64,000 bases of DNA. Source: Sphaerolaimus hirsutus. Taxonomy: Eukaryota > Nematoda > Chromadorea > Monhysterida > Sphaerolaimidae. The notes beneath the pieces were generated by a model. It was not told the DNA's origin. It did not search any database and saw only the letters and a program-made list of their open reading frames with translations. Of this stretch, positions 54,910 through 64,000 are shown piece by piece; the stretch's first letter is position 1, and each line of letters opens with the position of its first letter. The position numbers were made by a program, and so were the translations under genes. The stretch lies in the NCBI GenBank assembly GCA_964036195.1, contig OZ038456.1, positions 806,001-870,000 of the forward strand, in the 5' to 3' direction.

Positions 54910-57900
54910 GTACCCGGGGAGCGGGGGGGGGGGTGCTACCGAGGCCGTATCCAGGGGGGGGGGGGCGGGGGGGCTGCAGCCCCCCCCCCTTCCGAGGTAA
55001 GACCAAAAAATAGTGGGAAATGGAAGTTTTTCAAGCTATTTCCAAAAATTTTGCACGCAAGCGCGCATCTTACACCATGCATGCAGCATTATCACTTTAT
55101 TGCTTCCTGTAGCCACAAAACATCGTAAATACACGGTTTTCGTTGCATTTGTATGTCGATTTGGATACAAATACAGCGTTCATGGCGCTAGCACCAACGC
55201 CAATGGCGCCATGGAGTGGCGCCTGGTAATGGATATATATTACCGTATTACCTCCATACCCCCATGGGGGTTTATTATTTCGCCAGCAAAATTTGAGGGG
55301 GGTTAATTAGAGGGGGGGGTTTATTCGAGGGGGGGGGGTTATTATTTCGTCAGAAATTTTCGTGAAATTCATAGTAAAGAATACGCTTTTTCATACACAA
55401 AAATGATAATAAACGTGAGAAAGTAGGTCATATTTGGGCTATAGGTGTACATCTGTATATAAATGAGCGTATAAGTGTAACTGCAATGCAAATTTATCCC
55501 CCCTCAATTAACCCCCCCTCGAAATACCCCCCTAAAATTCGGCTGAGGAAATAATAACCCCCCCCCCCTCGAAATACCCCCCCTAACATTGAGTGTAAAG
55601 AGAACGTAACTATACCGCAGTTTGTGATCTATACAATGCAGAACACACGTTAAAACTGAAGATTGAGTGACGTTAGGGAAGGGTTTATGTGTATATACAG
55701 TTATATATACCTATAAACACATATAAACACCTTCCCGGACAAGTTCACCACCCATTTTTTGAATTCACTTCGAATGCAATATCTCCGTCCATGGGGGTGT
55801 TATAAAGCTGAAACTTTGCACATATAAAGTTGTAAGACCCCTCTACTCCCAAACAATGGGGGAGGTGCGGCGACTCACTACAGGGTGGGTCGCCCTATAT
55901 GCAACAATTTTTTTGGCATTTTTGGTGTCCCAAACAAGTTCACCACCCACTTGATTGGCTACACTATGAGAGCCATATCTCCAGCTGTGATGGCGGTATA
56001 AAGCTGAAATTTGGGGGATGTCTTGCCAACAACCCCCTTCACGATCCACCAGTGGGGCGGCTGCCAACGACCCACTAAAGCGTGGGTCACTGCATATAAA
56101 GTTAACCATTTTCAAAAAACAGCCCAAGTGTCCCAAAAAAAGTTCCTCACCCAACTGCATTGAAAAATGTTGCAACAACATACCTAATATAAAAATGAAT
56201 CGGGTTGGAACACTATGTCAGCCAAAAAAAATTTTTTTCAGTAGGACACCCACCCTGTCCCATAAACAGCCGACTGAAAATTTCACTTTAAACCAATTTT
56301 TTGTATCACACTTAAAAAGTTGGTTTACAAAGTTCACTAGGGGAGGGTCTAAGGTTCAAAGTTATGTAAACAACATAACATCTAAAATGCTTCCATAAGG
56401 AAATTTACTTGGGGTGAAGTCTATGATGTCAAAATGATGTCATTTCAGGAAGAAAATTTGACAAAATTTTCACTTTTTCATTCACCCAAAATAAATTTCC
56501 TTATGGAAGCATTTTAGAGGTTATGTTGTTTACATAACTTTGAACCTTAGACCCACCCCTAGTGAACTTTGTAAACCAACTTTTTAAGTGTGATACAAAA
56601 AATTGGTTTAAAGTGAAATTTTCAATCTGCTGTTTATGGGACAGGGTGGGTGCCCTACTGAAAAAATTGTAATGAGCAGAACTAGGGTTCATATCTGATT
56701 CAATTTTATATCAGGTATGTTCTCACAACATTTTTTTATAATGCAGTTGGGTGTACGTGTAGGGTGTCAAAAAAATTTTTTTACGGAAAACGGAAACGGA
56801 AACGGAAAATTTTTTTCAGCGGCCGGAAAACGGAACGGAAAACGGAAAAAAATTTGCACTTGGCGGAAAACGGAAACGGAAACGGAAAAAAATTTTCAGC
56901 GGCCGGAAAACGGAAAAAGAGGCCGGAAAAACGGAAACGGAAAAATCAAATTTGCACCGAAATTGCTGAAATTTTGCTGGAAAACAGGTAAAATTTGCTG
57001 AAAATTTGCTGGAAACAGAAAATTTTTCACATCATTGACAATCTGCATGAATTTTTACCAGTTTGGCTGATCAGAAAACAGAAAGTTGAGCAAGAAAAAG
57101 GTAAAATGAGGCGGAAAAATGGAAAATTGAGGCAGAAACTGGAAAAAAGGTGGAAAAACAGGAAATTGAGGCGGAAAACGGAAAAAAGGCGGAAAAACTG
57201 AAAATTTAGCCGGAAAACGGAAAATGACCCGGAAAAACGGAAACGGAAAAAAAAGTTGCCGGAAAACGGAAAAGAAAACGGAAAAAAAATTTCAGCAGCC
57301 GGAAAACGGAACGGAAAACGGAAAAAAATTTGACTCCGGAAAACGGAAACGGAAAACGGAAAACGGAAATTTGACACCCTAGTTGGGTGGCAAACTTGTT
57401 TGGGACACTTGGGTTGTTCTTAAAAAAATTATCAAATTTATATGCAGTGACCCATGCTTTAGCAGGTCGTCGGCAGCCGCCCCACTGGTGTATTGTGAGG
57501 GGGGTTGTTGGCAACACATCCCCCAAATTTCAGCTTTCTACTGCCCTCACAGCTGGAGATATAGCCTTCAAAGTGTAGCTAATCAAGTTGGTGGTGAACT
57601 TGCTTGGGACACCAAAAACGCCACAAAAATTTTTTTGCATATAGGGCGATCCACCCTGTAGTGAGTCGCCGCACCTCCGCCCATTGTTGGGGAGTAAGAG
57701 GGTCTTAAAACTTAATATATACAAAGTTTCAGCCTTATAACACCCCCATGGACGAAGATATTGCATTCGAAGTGAAATAAAAAAATGGGTGGTGAACTTG
57801 TCCGGGAAGGTGTTTACATTTATGTAATTGATCGATTTTTCTACGTCCGAGTATGGGGAATTTCCGAAAATTTCTGGCGAAATAATAGACCCCCCCCCTC

Positions 57901-60900
57901 GAATAAACCCCCCCTCGAATTATCTCCCCCTCAAATTTTGCTGGCGAAATAATAAACCCCCTGGGGGTAGGGTTCAAACGATATATCGTATCGAATATCG
58001 AATATCGGATATCGACCATTTTTTAATATCGAATATCGAATATCGATATCAAAAATTTTGAAAAAATATCGATATCGAATATCGACCATTTTTCGATATA
58101 TCGAACCTGTATTGTGTCCCCAAATTTAATTTTTATTTTCATTTTGAGATGTTTATGGTTGATCTGATGTGCTTATAGTATTGTATTTGATGAGTAAAAG
58201 TACAGTATTTATAATGTCATTGTTGTTGGAGTGCTAAATTTGAAGCCAGAAAATGCTGATATACTTTTTTTGCAACATGCCCTCAAGCAATTAGGTTATA
58301 AGGATGAACTGTAATATCTACCAATTGTTATTTGTCTGATACACTATGATTCATCATGTTTTTCTTCTATTTTCTACCATTGAGTGATGTAAAGCTTGTT
58401 AAAATCACTTGTACCATTCACATTTTAGTAAAGAGATGATTAAACATGTGTGCAACCACATGAAAATACAATATGCCACTTGAAATATGCCTTGCTATAC
58501 CAAAAGCATATCGCAATATCGAATATCGAAAATATCGAATATCGACCATTTTTCAATATCGAATATCGATATCGAAAAGTCATATCGTTTGAACCCTACC
58601 TGGGGGTATTTCGAGGTAATACGGTAGTAGTAATAAATACATCATGTACATTGCATACATGATGTCCATTGTTCAGGAGGGGGGTATTTCGAGGGGGGGT
58701 TTATTATTTCCCCAGCCCATTTTGAGGGGGGGGGGGGTTAATTCGAGGGGGGTGTTAATTCAAGGGGGGGATAATTCGAGGTAATACGGTATATGCCATA
58801 GCCCCCATACTTCTACAGTGCAAAACATCACTATCAATGTGAACACCTGCCCGAACGAGTCCGGCCCCTATTTTTTATATCAGTTCGGATGCCATATCGC
58901 CGGCTGTGGGGGTGGTGAAAAGCTAATACTTGTGTGGTATATAGACATAACTCCCCTCTACTCCTCATGAATTAAGGGGCCGCGGCGACACACTGAAGAG
59001 TGGGTCTCCCTATACATAACTATTTTTAGTGGCGCTTTCACTGTCCCACACAGGTCCGGCCCCCATTTGATTTCTTGCACTATGGCTTAAAAAAGGGCGC
59101 CAGGCGCCAATGGCGCCACAGGAAAAGGTCGCCATGATGCGGCGCCCTTTGGCCACTCAAATGGCGCCAGCGCCATTCCATACCCTAACCTCAAACCCCT
59201 AATCCCCTAAGTGGCAGATTTTAATATCCACTTTTTGCTGTGATTTTTTCACACACCTGACACGCTGGTTTACAATGTTTTATAGATGAGGGATCAAGGT
59301 TTCAAGTTGTGTAAAAAACTTTACCTCTAAAACGCCTCCATTAGAAAATTTACTTGGGGTGAATTTTATGATGTCATAATTACGTCATCACAGGAACAAA
59401 AATTGTCAAAATTTTAAATTTTAAATTCACACCCAGTACATTTTCTAATGGAGGCATTGATGAGGTATAGTTTTATACGCAACTTGGAACCTTAAACCCT
59501 CCTCTATAAAACACCCTAAACCAGCGTGTCAAGTTTGTAACAAAATAAAAGTGAAAAGTGCATTTTAAAATATAGGGTTTGTGATTGGGAACAAATATTG
59601 AGGATTCAGGATTAGTGTTGGAATGGTGAAATGGCACTGGCCCCATTTGTAGGGGCCAGTAGCGCTTGGCGCCATTATCCTGTGGCGCCATTGGCGCCTG
59701 GAGCTCGTTGTTCAAGCTGTAGCGAAAATAATCAAGTGGGGGCCGGACTTGTGCGGGACAGTGAAAACGCCACAAAATTGTTCACATATACAGCGGCCCC
59801 CTCTATAGGGAGTCGCCGCTGCCCCATCCATTCATGAGGAGTAGTGGGAGGTTGCACCTATATACCCCACAAGTATTAGCTTTCTACCCCTCTTACAACC
59901 AGAGATAGGGCATGCAAAGTGAAAATAAAAATGGGGGCCAGACTTGATCGGGCAGGTGTTTATTAGCCTTCTCTTATAACCTTTTTTAAGCACTATTTCA
60001 TGTCAAAATTCACCTGTCATGAATGTTTGACAAAAGGCGATATAATGTGCGACATAAAAACGGATATTTTTGATAGAAATCACCACTTATAATGCATTCA
60101 CATGACTCCACAGCCATTCTATAGCTATATATAACATCATAAAGTCCTGTCACCTGTCTGATATTTCTGTATATGTTGACTCATAACCATAACTAGGAAC
60201 TTAAAAAAAAAAATTTTTTTAAACGTCGTTTTTTAATCCAGGTCGTTGAAAAAAATGTTTTCGGCCATCCCTACTCACACAATGTAAATATTCATCAGCA
60301 CATCCATCCTGGTACTTTCCCGGGGTGGGACCTGAAAAACAAGCGGAAAATCGAACTGTTGGTACTCATTTTCAAGGTGTGGTGTAAAAATTTACGCGCG
60401 AGCGCGCATCTGACCACTTAGGTATTACCTAAAAATCGGCCCTGTACTCTCAATTCTCTATTAAATGCACTTAATCGCCGCTGAGTCGCTCTATAATATC
60501 TATGTATATTTACGTACATATAATGATTTTTGGCGCCAACGTCATTTCTTCACCATTTAGGTAAAATTTTAAAGGGGGTTCCGCCCGTTCGCCCCCGTAA
60601 ACAAGCAGCCCCCCCCCCCCGCTCAAAAATCCTGGATACGTCCCTGGGGCCCTGCCGCTGTATGTTTACATACAAAAAAATAGAGCGGTTGTTGGCGTTA
60701 GCGCCAATGACATTGGCGTCATCACATTAGGGTTCAAACGGGATCCCGATCCCGGATCCCGTGAAATTCCCGGACCCGATCCCGATCCCGAAAATTTTCA
60801 AATCCCGATCCCGATGCCGAGAAACTCCCAAGTCCGGGATCCCGATCCCGGAAAAATTAGTGGAAATAATAAAAAGTGAATAATGACATTTTTGCATGAA

Positions 60901-61581
60901 AAAATGACATTTTTGCATGAAAAAATGACATTTTTGCATGAAAAAATGACTTTTTTGCATGAAAAAATGACTTTTTTGCATGCAAAAATGTGAACACAAA
61001 CCCACAGCGTCCATTTTATGCCTTTAGGTGATATTTCAGTTGATCGGGCTACCCCCCCCCCCCTTCGTTCACCGGGCCCCGTAAAAAGGCTTCCACCCCG
61101 CACAAAAATCCTAGATACGTCCATGAATTTGTTCATTCTGAACCATTCAGTTAGAAAATGTCAAAAAAATTGCAGTGAAAAGGCGAACTCAAATTATCGA
61201 AAGAGTGCCCAGTGCCCACAGCACACGCATCGACTCAAAATCAAATGGATATGACAATACACAGTTTGTGCAGGATGAAGTCCCAGGTTAGAAATTTGCA
61301 AAATTCCAAAAAAATTTAAATTTTAACATCAATTTGAATTTTCCCAGTGGACTCGAATAAAGAGTTGTCAACAGCCAGAGCTGCGACCACGCAAACTACT
61401 GTAAGTGATTAATAAAATACATCGAAAATACTAAATATTTGTCGCAAATTCATTCCAGCCAGCGGCGAAGAAAAGACTGAGAGTGAACGGGCAAAAATTT
61501 GAAAAAGTGGAAATTTCTAAGAGGCCTACAAAAACTGCGAGCACAGAATCTCTCCATAGAGTTAGTTTACCGCTCACTTAA
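54763..61581 (+). CDS. Candidate single-pass membrane protein, 4 exons, unrecognised
   Basis: The proposed exons are 54763-54909, 61151-61286, 61348-61400 and 61459-61581. Together they give about 152 residues ending in TAA at 61579. Residues about 12-37 form one hydrophobic span (AALISGCVFGTVVICAAVGV and on), followed by CNKK. That predicts a type III/signal-anchor topology with a basic cytoplasmic tail rich in K, R, S and T. The three 3' exons fit in phase, and their short introns have consensus borders. The link from exon 1 across about 6.2 kb of nested repeats is inferred. A donor at 54887 (GTGCGT) would need a further unseen exon. I do not recognise the family. Confidence 0.45.
54941..55240. 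mobile_element. CCGTATCCAG hAT-like MITE, right end not found
   Basis: GAGGCCGTATCCAGGGGG, C/G-rich block, hairpin GCACGCAAGCGCGC (55053) and GGCGCC-like block (55180-55225) match the CAGGGACGTATCCAG family. The right end is missing, perhaps removed by the element that follows. Confidence 0.65.
55725..57815. mobile_element. 2.1-kb foldback, AAACACCTTCCCGGACAAG ends
   Basis: The arms AAACACCTTCCCGGACAAGT and ACTTGTCCGGGAAGGTGTTT pair, and so do inner segments: 56240-56410 against 56480-56660 (TTTACAAAGTTCACTAGGGG) and GGGCGACTC-type motifs. No protein recognised. The TTTCCG element 56760-57381 is nested in it. Confidence 0.75.
56760..57381. mobile_element. hAT-like MITE with GGAAAACGGAAA arrays (TAGGGTGTCA ends)
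   Basis: The ends are TAGGGTGTCAAAAAAATTTT and GAAATTTGACACCCTA. GTTGGGTG follows the right end and also occurs at 56746-56753, six bases before the left end, so the TSD is likely with a 6-bp addition. Arrays of CGGAAA at both ends and GGAAAA variants in the middle. Confidence 0.85.
57968..58598. mobile_element. hAT-like MITE with ATATCGA arrays (TAGGGTTCAAAC ends), 8-bp TSD
   Basis: The ends are TAGGGTTCAAACGATATATC and ATATCGTTTGAACCCTA, with a perfect TSD CCTGGGGG (57960-57967, 58599-58606). ATATCGA/ATCGATAT arrays at both ends. It shares the first 12 bases with the GGGATC family but carries another array motif. Confidence 0.93.
58640..58790. repeat. CCGTATT-family MITE fragment
   Basis: GGGGGTATTTCGAGGGGGGG, AATTCGAGGTAATACGG and the ATGATGTCCATTG stretch match the right half of 22038-22439. 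No left end. Confidence 0.55.
58841..59961. mobile_element. 1.1-kb foldback, GAACACCTGCCCGAACGAG ends
   Basis: GAACACCTGCCCGAACGAGT and GATCGGGCAGGTGTTT are outer arms. Inner arms 59270-59370 and 59430-59530 (TAATGGAGGCATT, TGCGTAT region) also pair. GGCGCC blocks at 59095-59175 and 59640-59705. Relative of 55725-57815. Confidence 0.7.
59962..60275. mobile_element. AACGTTTT-array element, right half only
   Basis: Interior TATAACATCATAAAGTCCTG and ending AATGTTTTCGGCCATCCCTA match the TAGGGTTGG/TAGGGATGG group. The left terminus is not seen. Confidence 0.6.
60300..60652. mobile_element. CGTATCCAG-family MITE, left end eroded
   Basis: The right end CCTGGATACGTCCCTG, hairpin GCGCGCGAGCGCGC (60395) and CCCCCGTAAACAAGCAGCC block identify the family. 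The left end reads only CATCCATCCTGG. Confidence 0.6.
60728..61020. mobile_element. GGGATC-array hAT-like MITE, right half missing, with 21-bp array
   Basis: Starts TAGGGTTCAAACGGGATCCC, homologous in reverse to 48600-48781. The far terminus is not found. A 21-bp unit is expanded fivefold at 60883-60987. Confidence 0.75.
60883..60987. repeat. 21-bp tandem repeat, 5 copies
   Basis: The unit ATGACATTTTTGCATGAAAAA is repeated five times with one change (ACATTTTT to ACTTTTTT) in the last two. The related element at 48372 has one unit, so the array grew inside the mobile element. Confidence 0.9.
61151..61286 (+). CDS. Candidate gene 2, exon 2
   Basis: The acceptor CATTCAG is followed by the frame LENVKKIAVKRRTQIIERVP, SAHSTRIDSKSNGYDNTQFV and QDEVP. 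A stop codon just upstream of the acceptor means the frame opens only by splicing. The donor GTTAGA leaves one base. The content is charged and polar, like a cytoplasmic tail. Confidence 0.55.
61348..61400 (+). CDS. Candidate gene 2, exon 3
   Basis: A 61-base intron ends in TTTTCCCAG. The exon reads VDSNKELSTARAATTQTT and ends at the consensus donor GTAAGT in phase 0. It is a small exon rich in Ser and Thr. Both borders are strong. Confidence 0.55.
61459..61581 (+). CDS. Candidate gene 2, terminal exon
   Basis: The acceptor CATTCCAG opens a frame of 40 codons (PAAKKRLRVNGQKFEKVEIS, KRPTKTASTESLHRVSLPLT) ending in TAA at 61579-61581. It is strongly basic. No AATAAA signal is evident before the C-rich tract at about 61620. 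Confidence 0.55.
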   Translation, partial: PAAKKRLRVNGQKFEKVEISKRPTKTASTESLHRVSLPLT

Positions 61582-61727
61582 AGTCAATGGACTTTTCGCT
61601 ATACAATTCTGTGTAAAGAACACCCCCACCCCCCCCCCCCCCAAATGATAATGAGAGGAATGAATGACCCCCCTTCCCAGTAGGCCAGCTATGAAACTAT
61701 CTGGAGCAAATTTTGAGAAATTTTATC

Positions 61728-62433
61728 TAGGGTTGGAAAAAAAACGTTTTTTTTTAACTCGATGTTTTTTTTTAAAAAAAAACGTTTTTTTTTAAAAAAA
61801 AACGTTTTTTTTAAATAAAAAACGTTTTTTTTTAAAAGCTCCCAGATATGACCTTGTGTCAACATATATAGGTATATCAGACAGTGGCAATACTCTGTGA
61901 TGTTATATATGACCATATAATGTCTGTGGAGCCATGGGATAGCATTATAAGTGGTGATTTGTGTCAAAAATATCCATTTTTCGTCGACATATCGTACGTA
62001 TATCGCCTTATAGTCGAATGTTCGTGACTTCAGGTAAAGTTTGGCATGGAATAGTGATCAAACAAGGTTATAAAAGGAGGTTGTTACTTTGGGAGTGAAG
62101 TTACACACTGTGGAGGTACATGGAAGCACATTACCTCAATATTATATACTACAGCAACATATGACGGCTTATTAACCCATGGTAGCACATAGAAATGGAT
62201 ACTTTGATACTAAAAATGCCACAAAACCAATGAAAACAACCACAAATGTCAATTTGTGTGTGAAATTGCGCGCTTGCGCGCAAAAATTTTGCAAAATACC
62301 TAGTGCTTAGTACTAAAAATTTCGGTCGATGTTTTTTTTTAAAAAAAAACATTTCGGACGTCATGTTTTTTTTTAAAAAAAAAACGTTTTTTTTTAATAA
62401 AAAACGTTTAAAAAAAAACATCGGCCAACCCTA
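61728..62433. mobile_element. hAT-like MITE with AACGTTTT arrays (TAGGGTTGG ends), 8-bp TSD
   Basis: The ends are TAGGGTTGGAAAAAAAACG and CATCGGCCAACCCTA, with a perfect TSD ATTTTATC (61720-61727, 62434-62441). AAAAAACGTTTTTT arrays at both ends. Hairpin GCGCGCTTGCGCGC at 62268-62281. Confidence 0.93.
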
Positions 62434-62474
62434 ATTTTATCCAATTTTTGCTCAAACTCACAAATTATCATACC

Positions 62475-62862
62475 CAGTGGCGTAGCCAGGGGGGGGGGGC
62501 GGGGGGGCGGCCGCCCCCCCCCTTCCGGGGTGAGACTTGAGAAATGTTTGGAAACGTGTTCTGGTGCAACGATTTTGAGGTCAATTTACAAAAATTTTGC
62601 GCGCACGCGCGCATTTTGGCGTCAAATGACAGCCATTTTCCATTTACAGGTCGCGATAACTTCCATGTCGCTGTATATGTACGTAAAATACATACATATA
62701 CAGCCGTCTTTGGCGCCAATGGCACGATGGCATGGCGCCTATGAATGGTGCTACTTCCTTACTACAGCGGTCGAATTTTAGGGGGGGGGGGCGCCGCCCC
62801 CCCCCCGTTCGCCGGGCTCCGTAAACAATCCCCCCCGCTCAAAAATCCTGGCTACGCCACTG
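62475..62862. mobile_element. hAT-like MITE, CAGTGGCGTAGCCAG ends
   Basis: The ends are CAGTGGCGTAGCCAGG and CCTGGCTACGCCACTG. Flanks ATCATACC and ATTATACC match at 7 of 8. Interior parallels CAGGGACGTATCCAG copies, with hairpin GCGCGCACGCGCGC (62599-62613) and a GGCGCC-like block near 62710. Confidence 0.9.
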
Positions 62863-63185
62863 ATTATACCTTTTGGCTTTTTTTACCTTCATGTGCCCTT
62901 TCGCCTATTTCAACATTATTGACTATTTTTTTCCATTCCCATATTTTTAGCGACCCCCCCCCCCCTTTTCTGACTTCTACACCTTGAAAAATATATTGAA
63001 ACCCCCGCAACCCTCCCCCATTCTTTTCGCCTATCTATCCCTTCCCTGAAGGAGTGATTTGCTATCTAGCTAACCCCCAAAGGACCAAATTATAGGATAG
63101 GTCAGCAATGTGGCCAAACACACACTAGTTTACAAAATCAGCAAAAAAAACCTTTGAAAATTAGTTTGTGTGGGCACATTTATGT

Positions 63186-63803
63186 AAAGTCGGCAGACGT
63201 ATCGCCCTACAAACATTTGCGTCAGTCTCTCCAGTGGAGAGTGCATGTCGTCATTATTGTGACGCAATATTTTAACCATTGGAATAGATCGGGTCACGTA
63301 TGCAAACTTGGCCCTTATCCCAGTTACCAGTTGCGTATTATACAAATGAGAGTGAAAACTGAAAGTTAGCTAAAAATCGTTAAAATTTGCTTCGCTTTGC
63401 CAATTTCCACCTTCATAATCGCTATTTTTGTTTATATACATGGTTATATAGCTATTGTAAGCCTAATTTATTCATATTAATAGCGGATTTCGAAATTTTG
63501 GCCGGCTGCCAAGTTCTCTTCTGTTGGAACGGAGCCAATGAATGAAAAATTAAATAAAAACAAAAACGGTAGTTTGAACGGTAAAACGGTAGTTTGAACG
63601 GTCAAATTCTTTATGAGCAACGTTGAAAATGTGGAAAACTAGGGCGTGGCACGCACGGACGCAGCGAAACGTCCATTTTTCATTTAAATTGATTTTCTTT
63701 TTCAATTTCTAGCGTCCGCTTGGGACACAAGTTTCGTTGTTCGCTCTATTCACGAGCGAATTCTAACTCTCCGATTTTGTAGGGTGAAATGTCCGCCGAC
63801 TTT
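63186..63803. mobile_element. AAAGTCGGCAGACGT element
   Basis: AAAGTCGGCAGACGTATCGC at the left and TGTCCGCCGACTTT at the right. Reverse homologue of 37898-38282, with about 235 extra bases at 63300-63535. Two CGGTAGTTTGAACGGT copies in tandem. Confidence 0.75.
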
Positions 63804-63817
63804 ATTTAGATGCTGGC

Positions 63818-64000
63818 TAGGGTGTCAAATTTATGTTTTCCGTTTCCGCTTGTCGCAGGTAATTTTTTTCCGTTTTCCGGCAAGTGCAAAAAATTTTTCC
63901 GTTTCCGTTTTCCTGCAACTGCAATGTTTTTCCATTTCCGCTTTTCCGCAGGCAAAATTCTTTCCGTTTTCCGTTCTCCGCTTTCCGCAGGCAATTTTTT
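63818..64000. mobile_element. hAT-like TTTCCG-array MITE, cut by window edge
   Basis: TAGGGTGTCAAATTTATG followed by TTTTCCGTTTCCG and GGCAAGTGCAAAA units. The other end lies beyond the window. Confidence 0.8.

Larger units (their letters stand above)
55243..58625. mobile_element. CCGTATTACC MITE swollen by nested insertions
   Basis: CCGTATTACCTCCATACCCC at the left and TTTCGAGGTAATACGG at the right, with TA on each side. Comparison with 42607-42999 shows the original element was about 0.6 kb. It now holds the foldback 55725-57815 and the hAT-like element 57968-58598. Confidence 0.75.

Noticed and set aside
56717..57526. Open frames rich in N, G and K on plus and F, R and P on minus
   Set aside because: Translations of GGAAAACGGAAA arrays within a hAT-like MITE; the same happens at 2684-3070, 30758-31514 and 63806-63994.
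62149..62421. Lysine/phenylalanine-rich frames such as FFKKNVFF
   Set aside because: Come from AAAAAACGTTTTTT arrays of the TAGGGTTGG element.

Overview
The window is eukaryotic genomic DNA from an invertebrate animal. It holds two spliced genes split by GT-AG introns, with no operons or bacterial signals. The first gene's kinase domain reads like a tau-tubulin kinase (TTBK/Asator branch of the CK1 group). The wording [11 protein letters not shown]...[10 protein letters not shown]...LADLRRE and [18 protein letters not shown] is closest, as I recall the family, to nematode members. An ecdysozoan, perhaps a nematode, is therefore my best guess. This is an inference, not a database result.

Gene 1 (minus strand, about 9535 down to 1016) has eleven exons whose splice phases all join. 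They encode a complete TTBK-type kinase domain (Gly-rich loop, Lys50, HRD Asp141, DFG Asp163) and the start of a low-complexity C-terminal tail. No stop codon is reached, so the gene probably runs off the left edge. Gene 2 (plus strand, candidate) has a first exon at about 54763 encoding a short N-terminus, one membrane span and a basic stretch. Three phase-consistent exons follow at 61151-61581 and end in a stop; the product is unrecognised. The intervening intron of about 6.2 kb is packed with nested mobile elements.

Most of the rest is non-autonomous mobile DNA. I read many insertion boundaries directly, because the 8-bp target-site duplications (TSDs) are visible on both sides and inverted termini lie just inside. 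That is the signature of hAT-superfamily elements. The families begin TAGGGTTCAAAC, TAGGGTGTCA, TAGTGATG, TAGGG(T/A)TGG, CAGGG(A/C)CGTATCCAG, CAGGGGTCTCC, CAGGGTTGG, CATAGGCGGCG, CAG(C)GTTGT and GGGGGTGCAC. Other families are flanked by TA (CCGTATT(T/A)CCTCGAA), by TTA (AGCTGCGTT), or are large foldbacks. No transposase gene is recognisable, so mobilisation must come from elsewhere.

The most unusual pattern is architectural. Several hAT-like families carry, inside their short terminal inverted repeats, arrays of a short family-specific motif: GGGATC, TTTCCG, GGCGCC, GGTGCC, AAAACGTTTT, AAAAGCGCTTTT, ATATCGA or TTTTA. In one case elements with a homologous interior carry different terminal motifs. 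A GC-rich hairpin, GCGCGCTTGCGCGC followed by AAAATTTT, recurs in two otherwise unrelated families. This looks like a system of motif-amplifying, microsatellite-like hAT MITEs.

Layout: 0-9.5 kb, TTBK gene with element-filled introns; 9.5-54.7 kb, intergenic with many elements, several nested two or three deep; 54.7-61.6 kb, candidate gene 2 and its repeat-filled intron; 61.6-64 kb, more elements.
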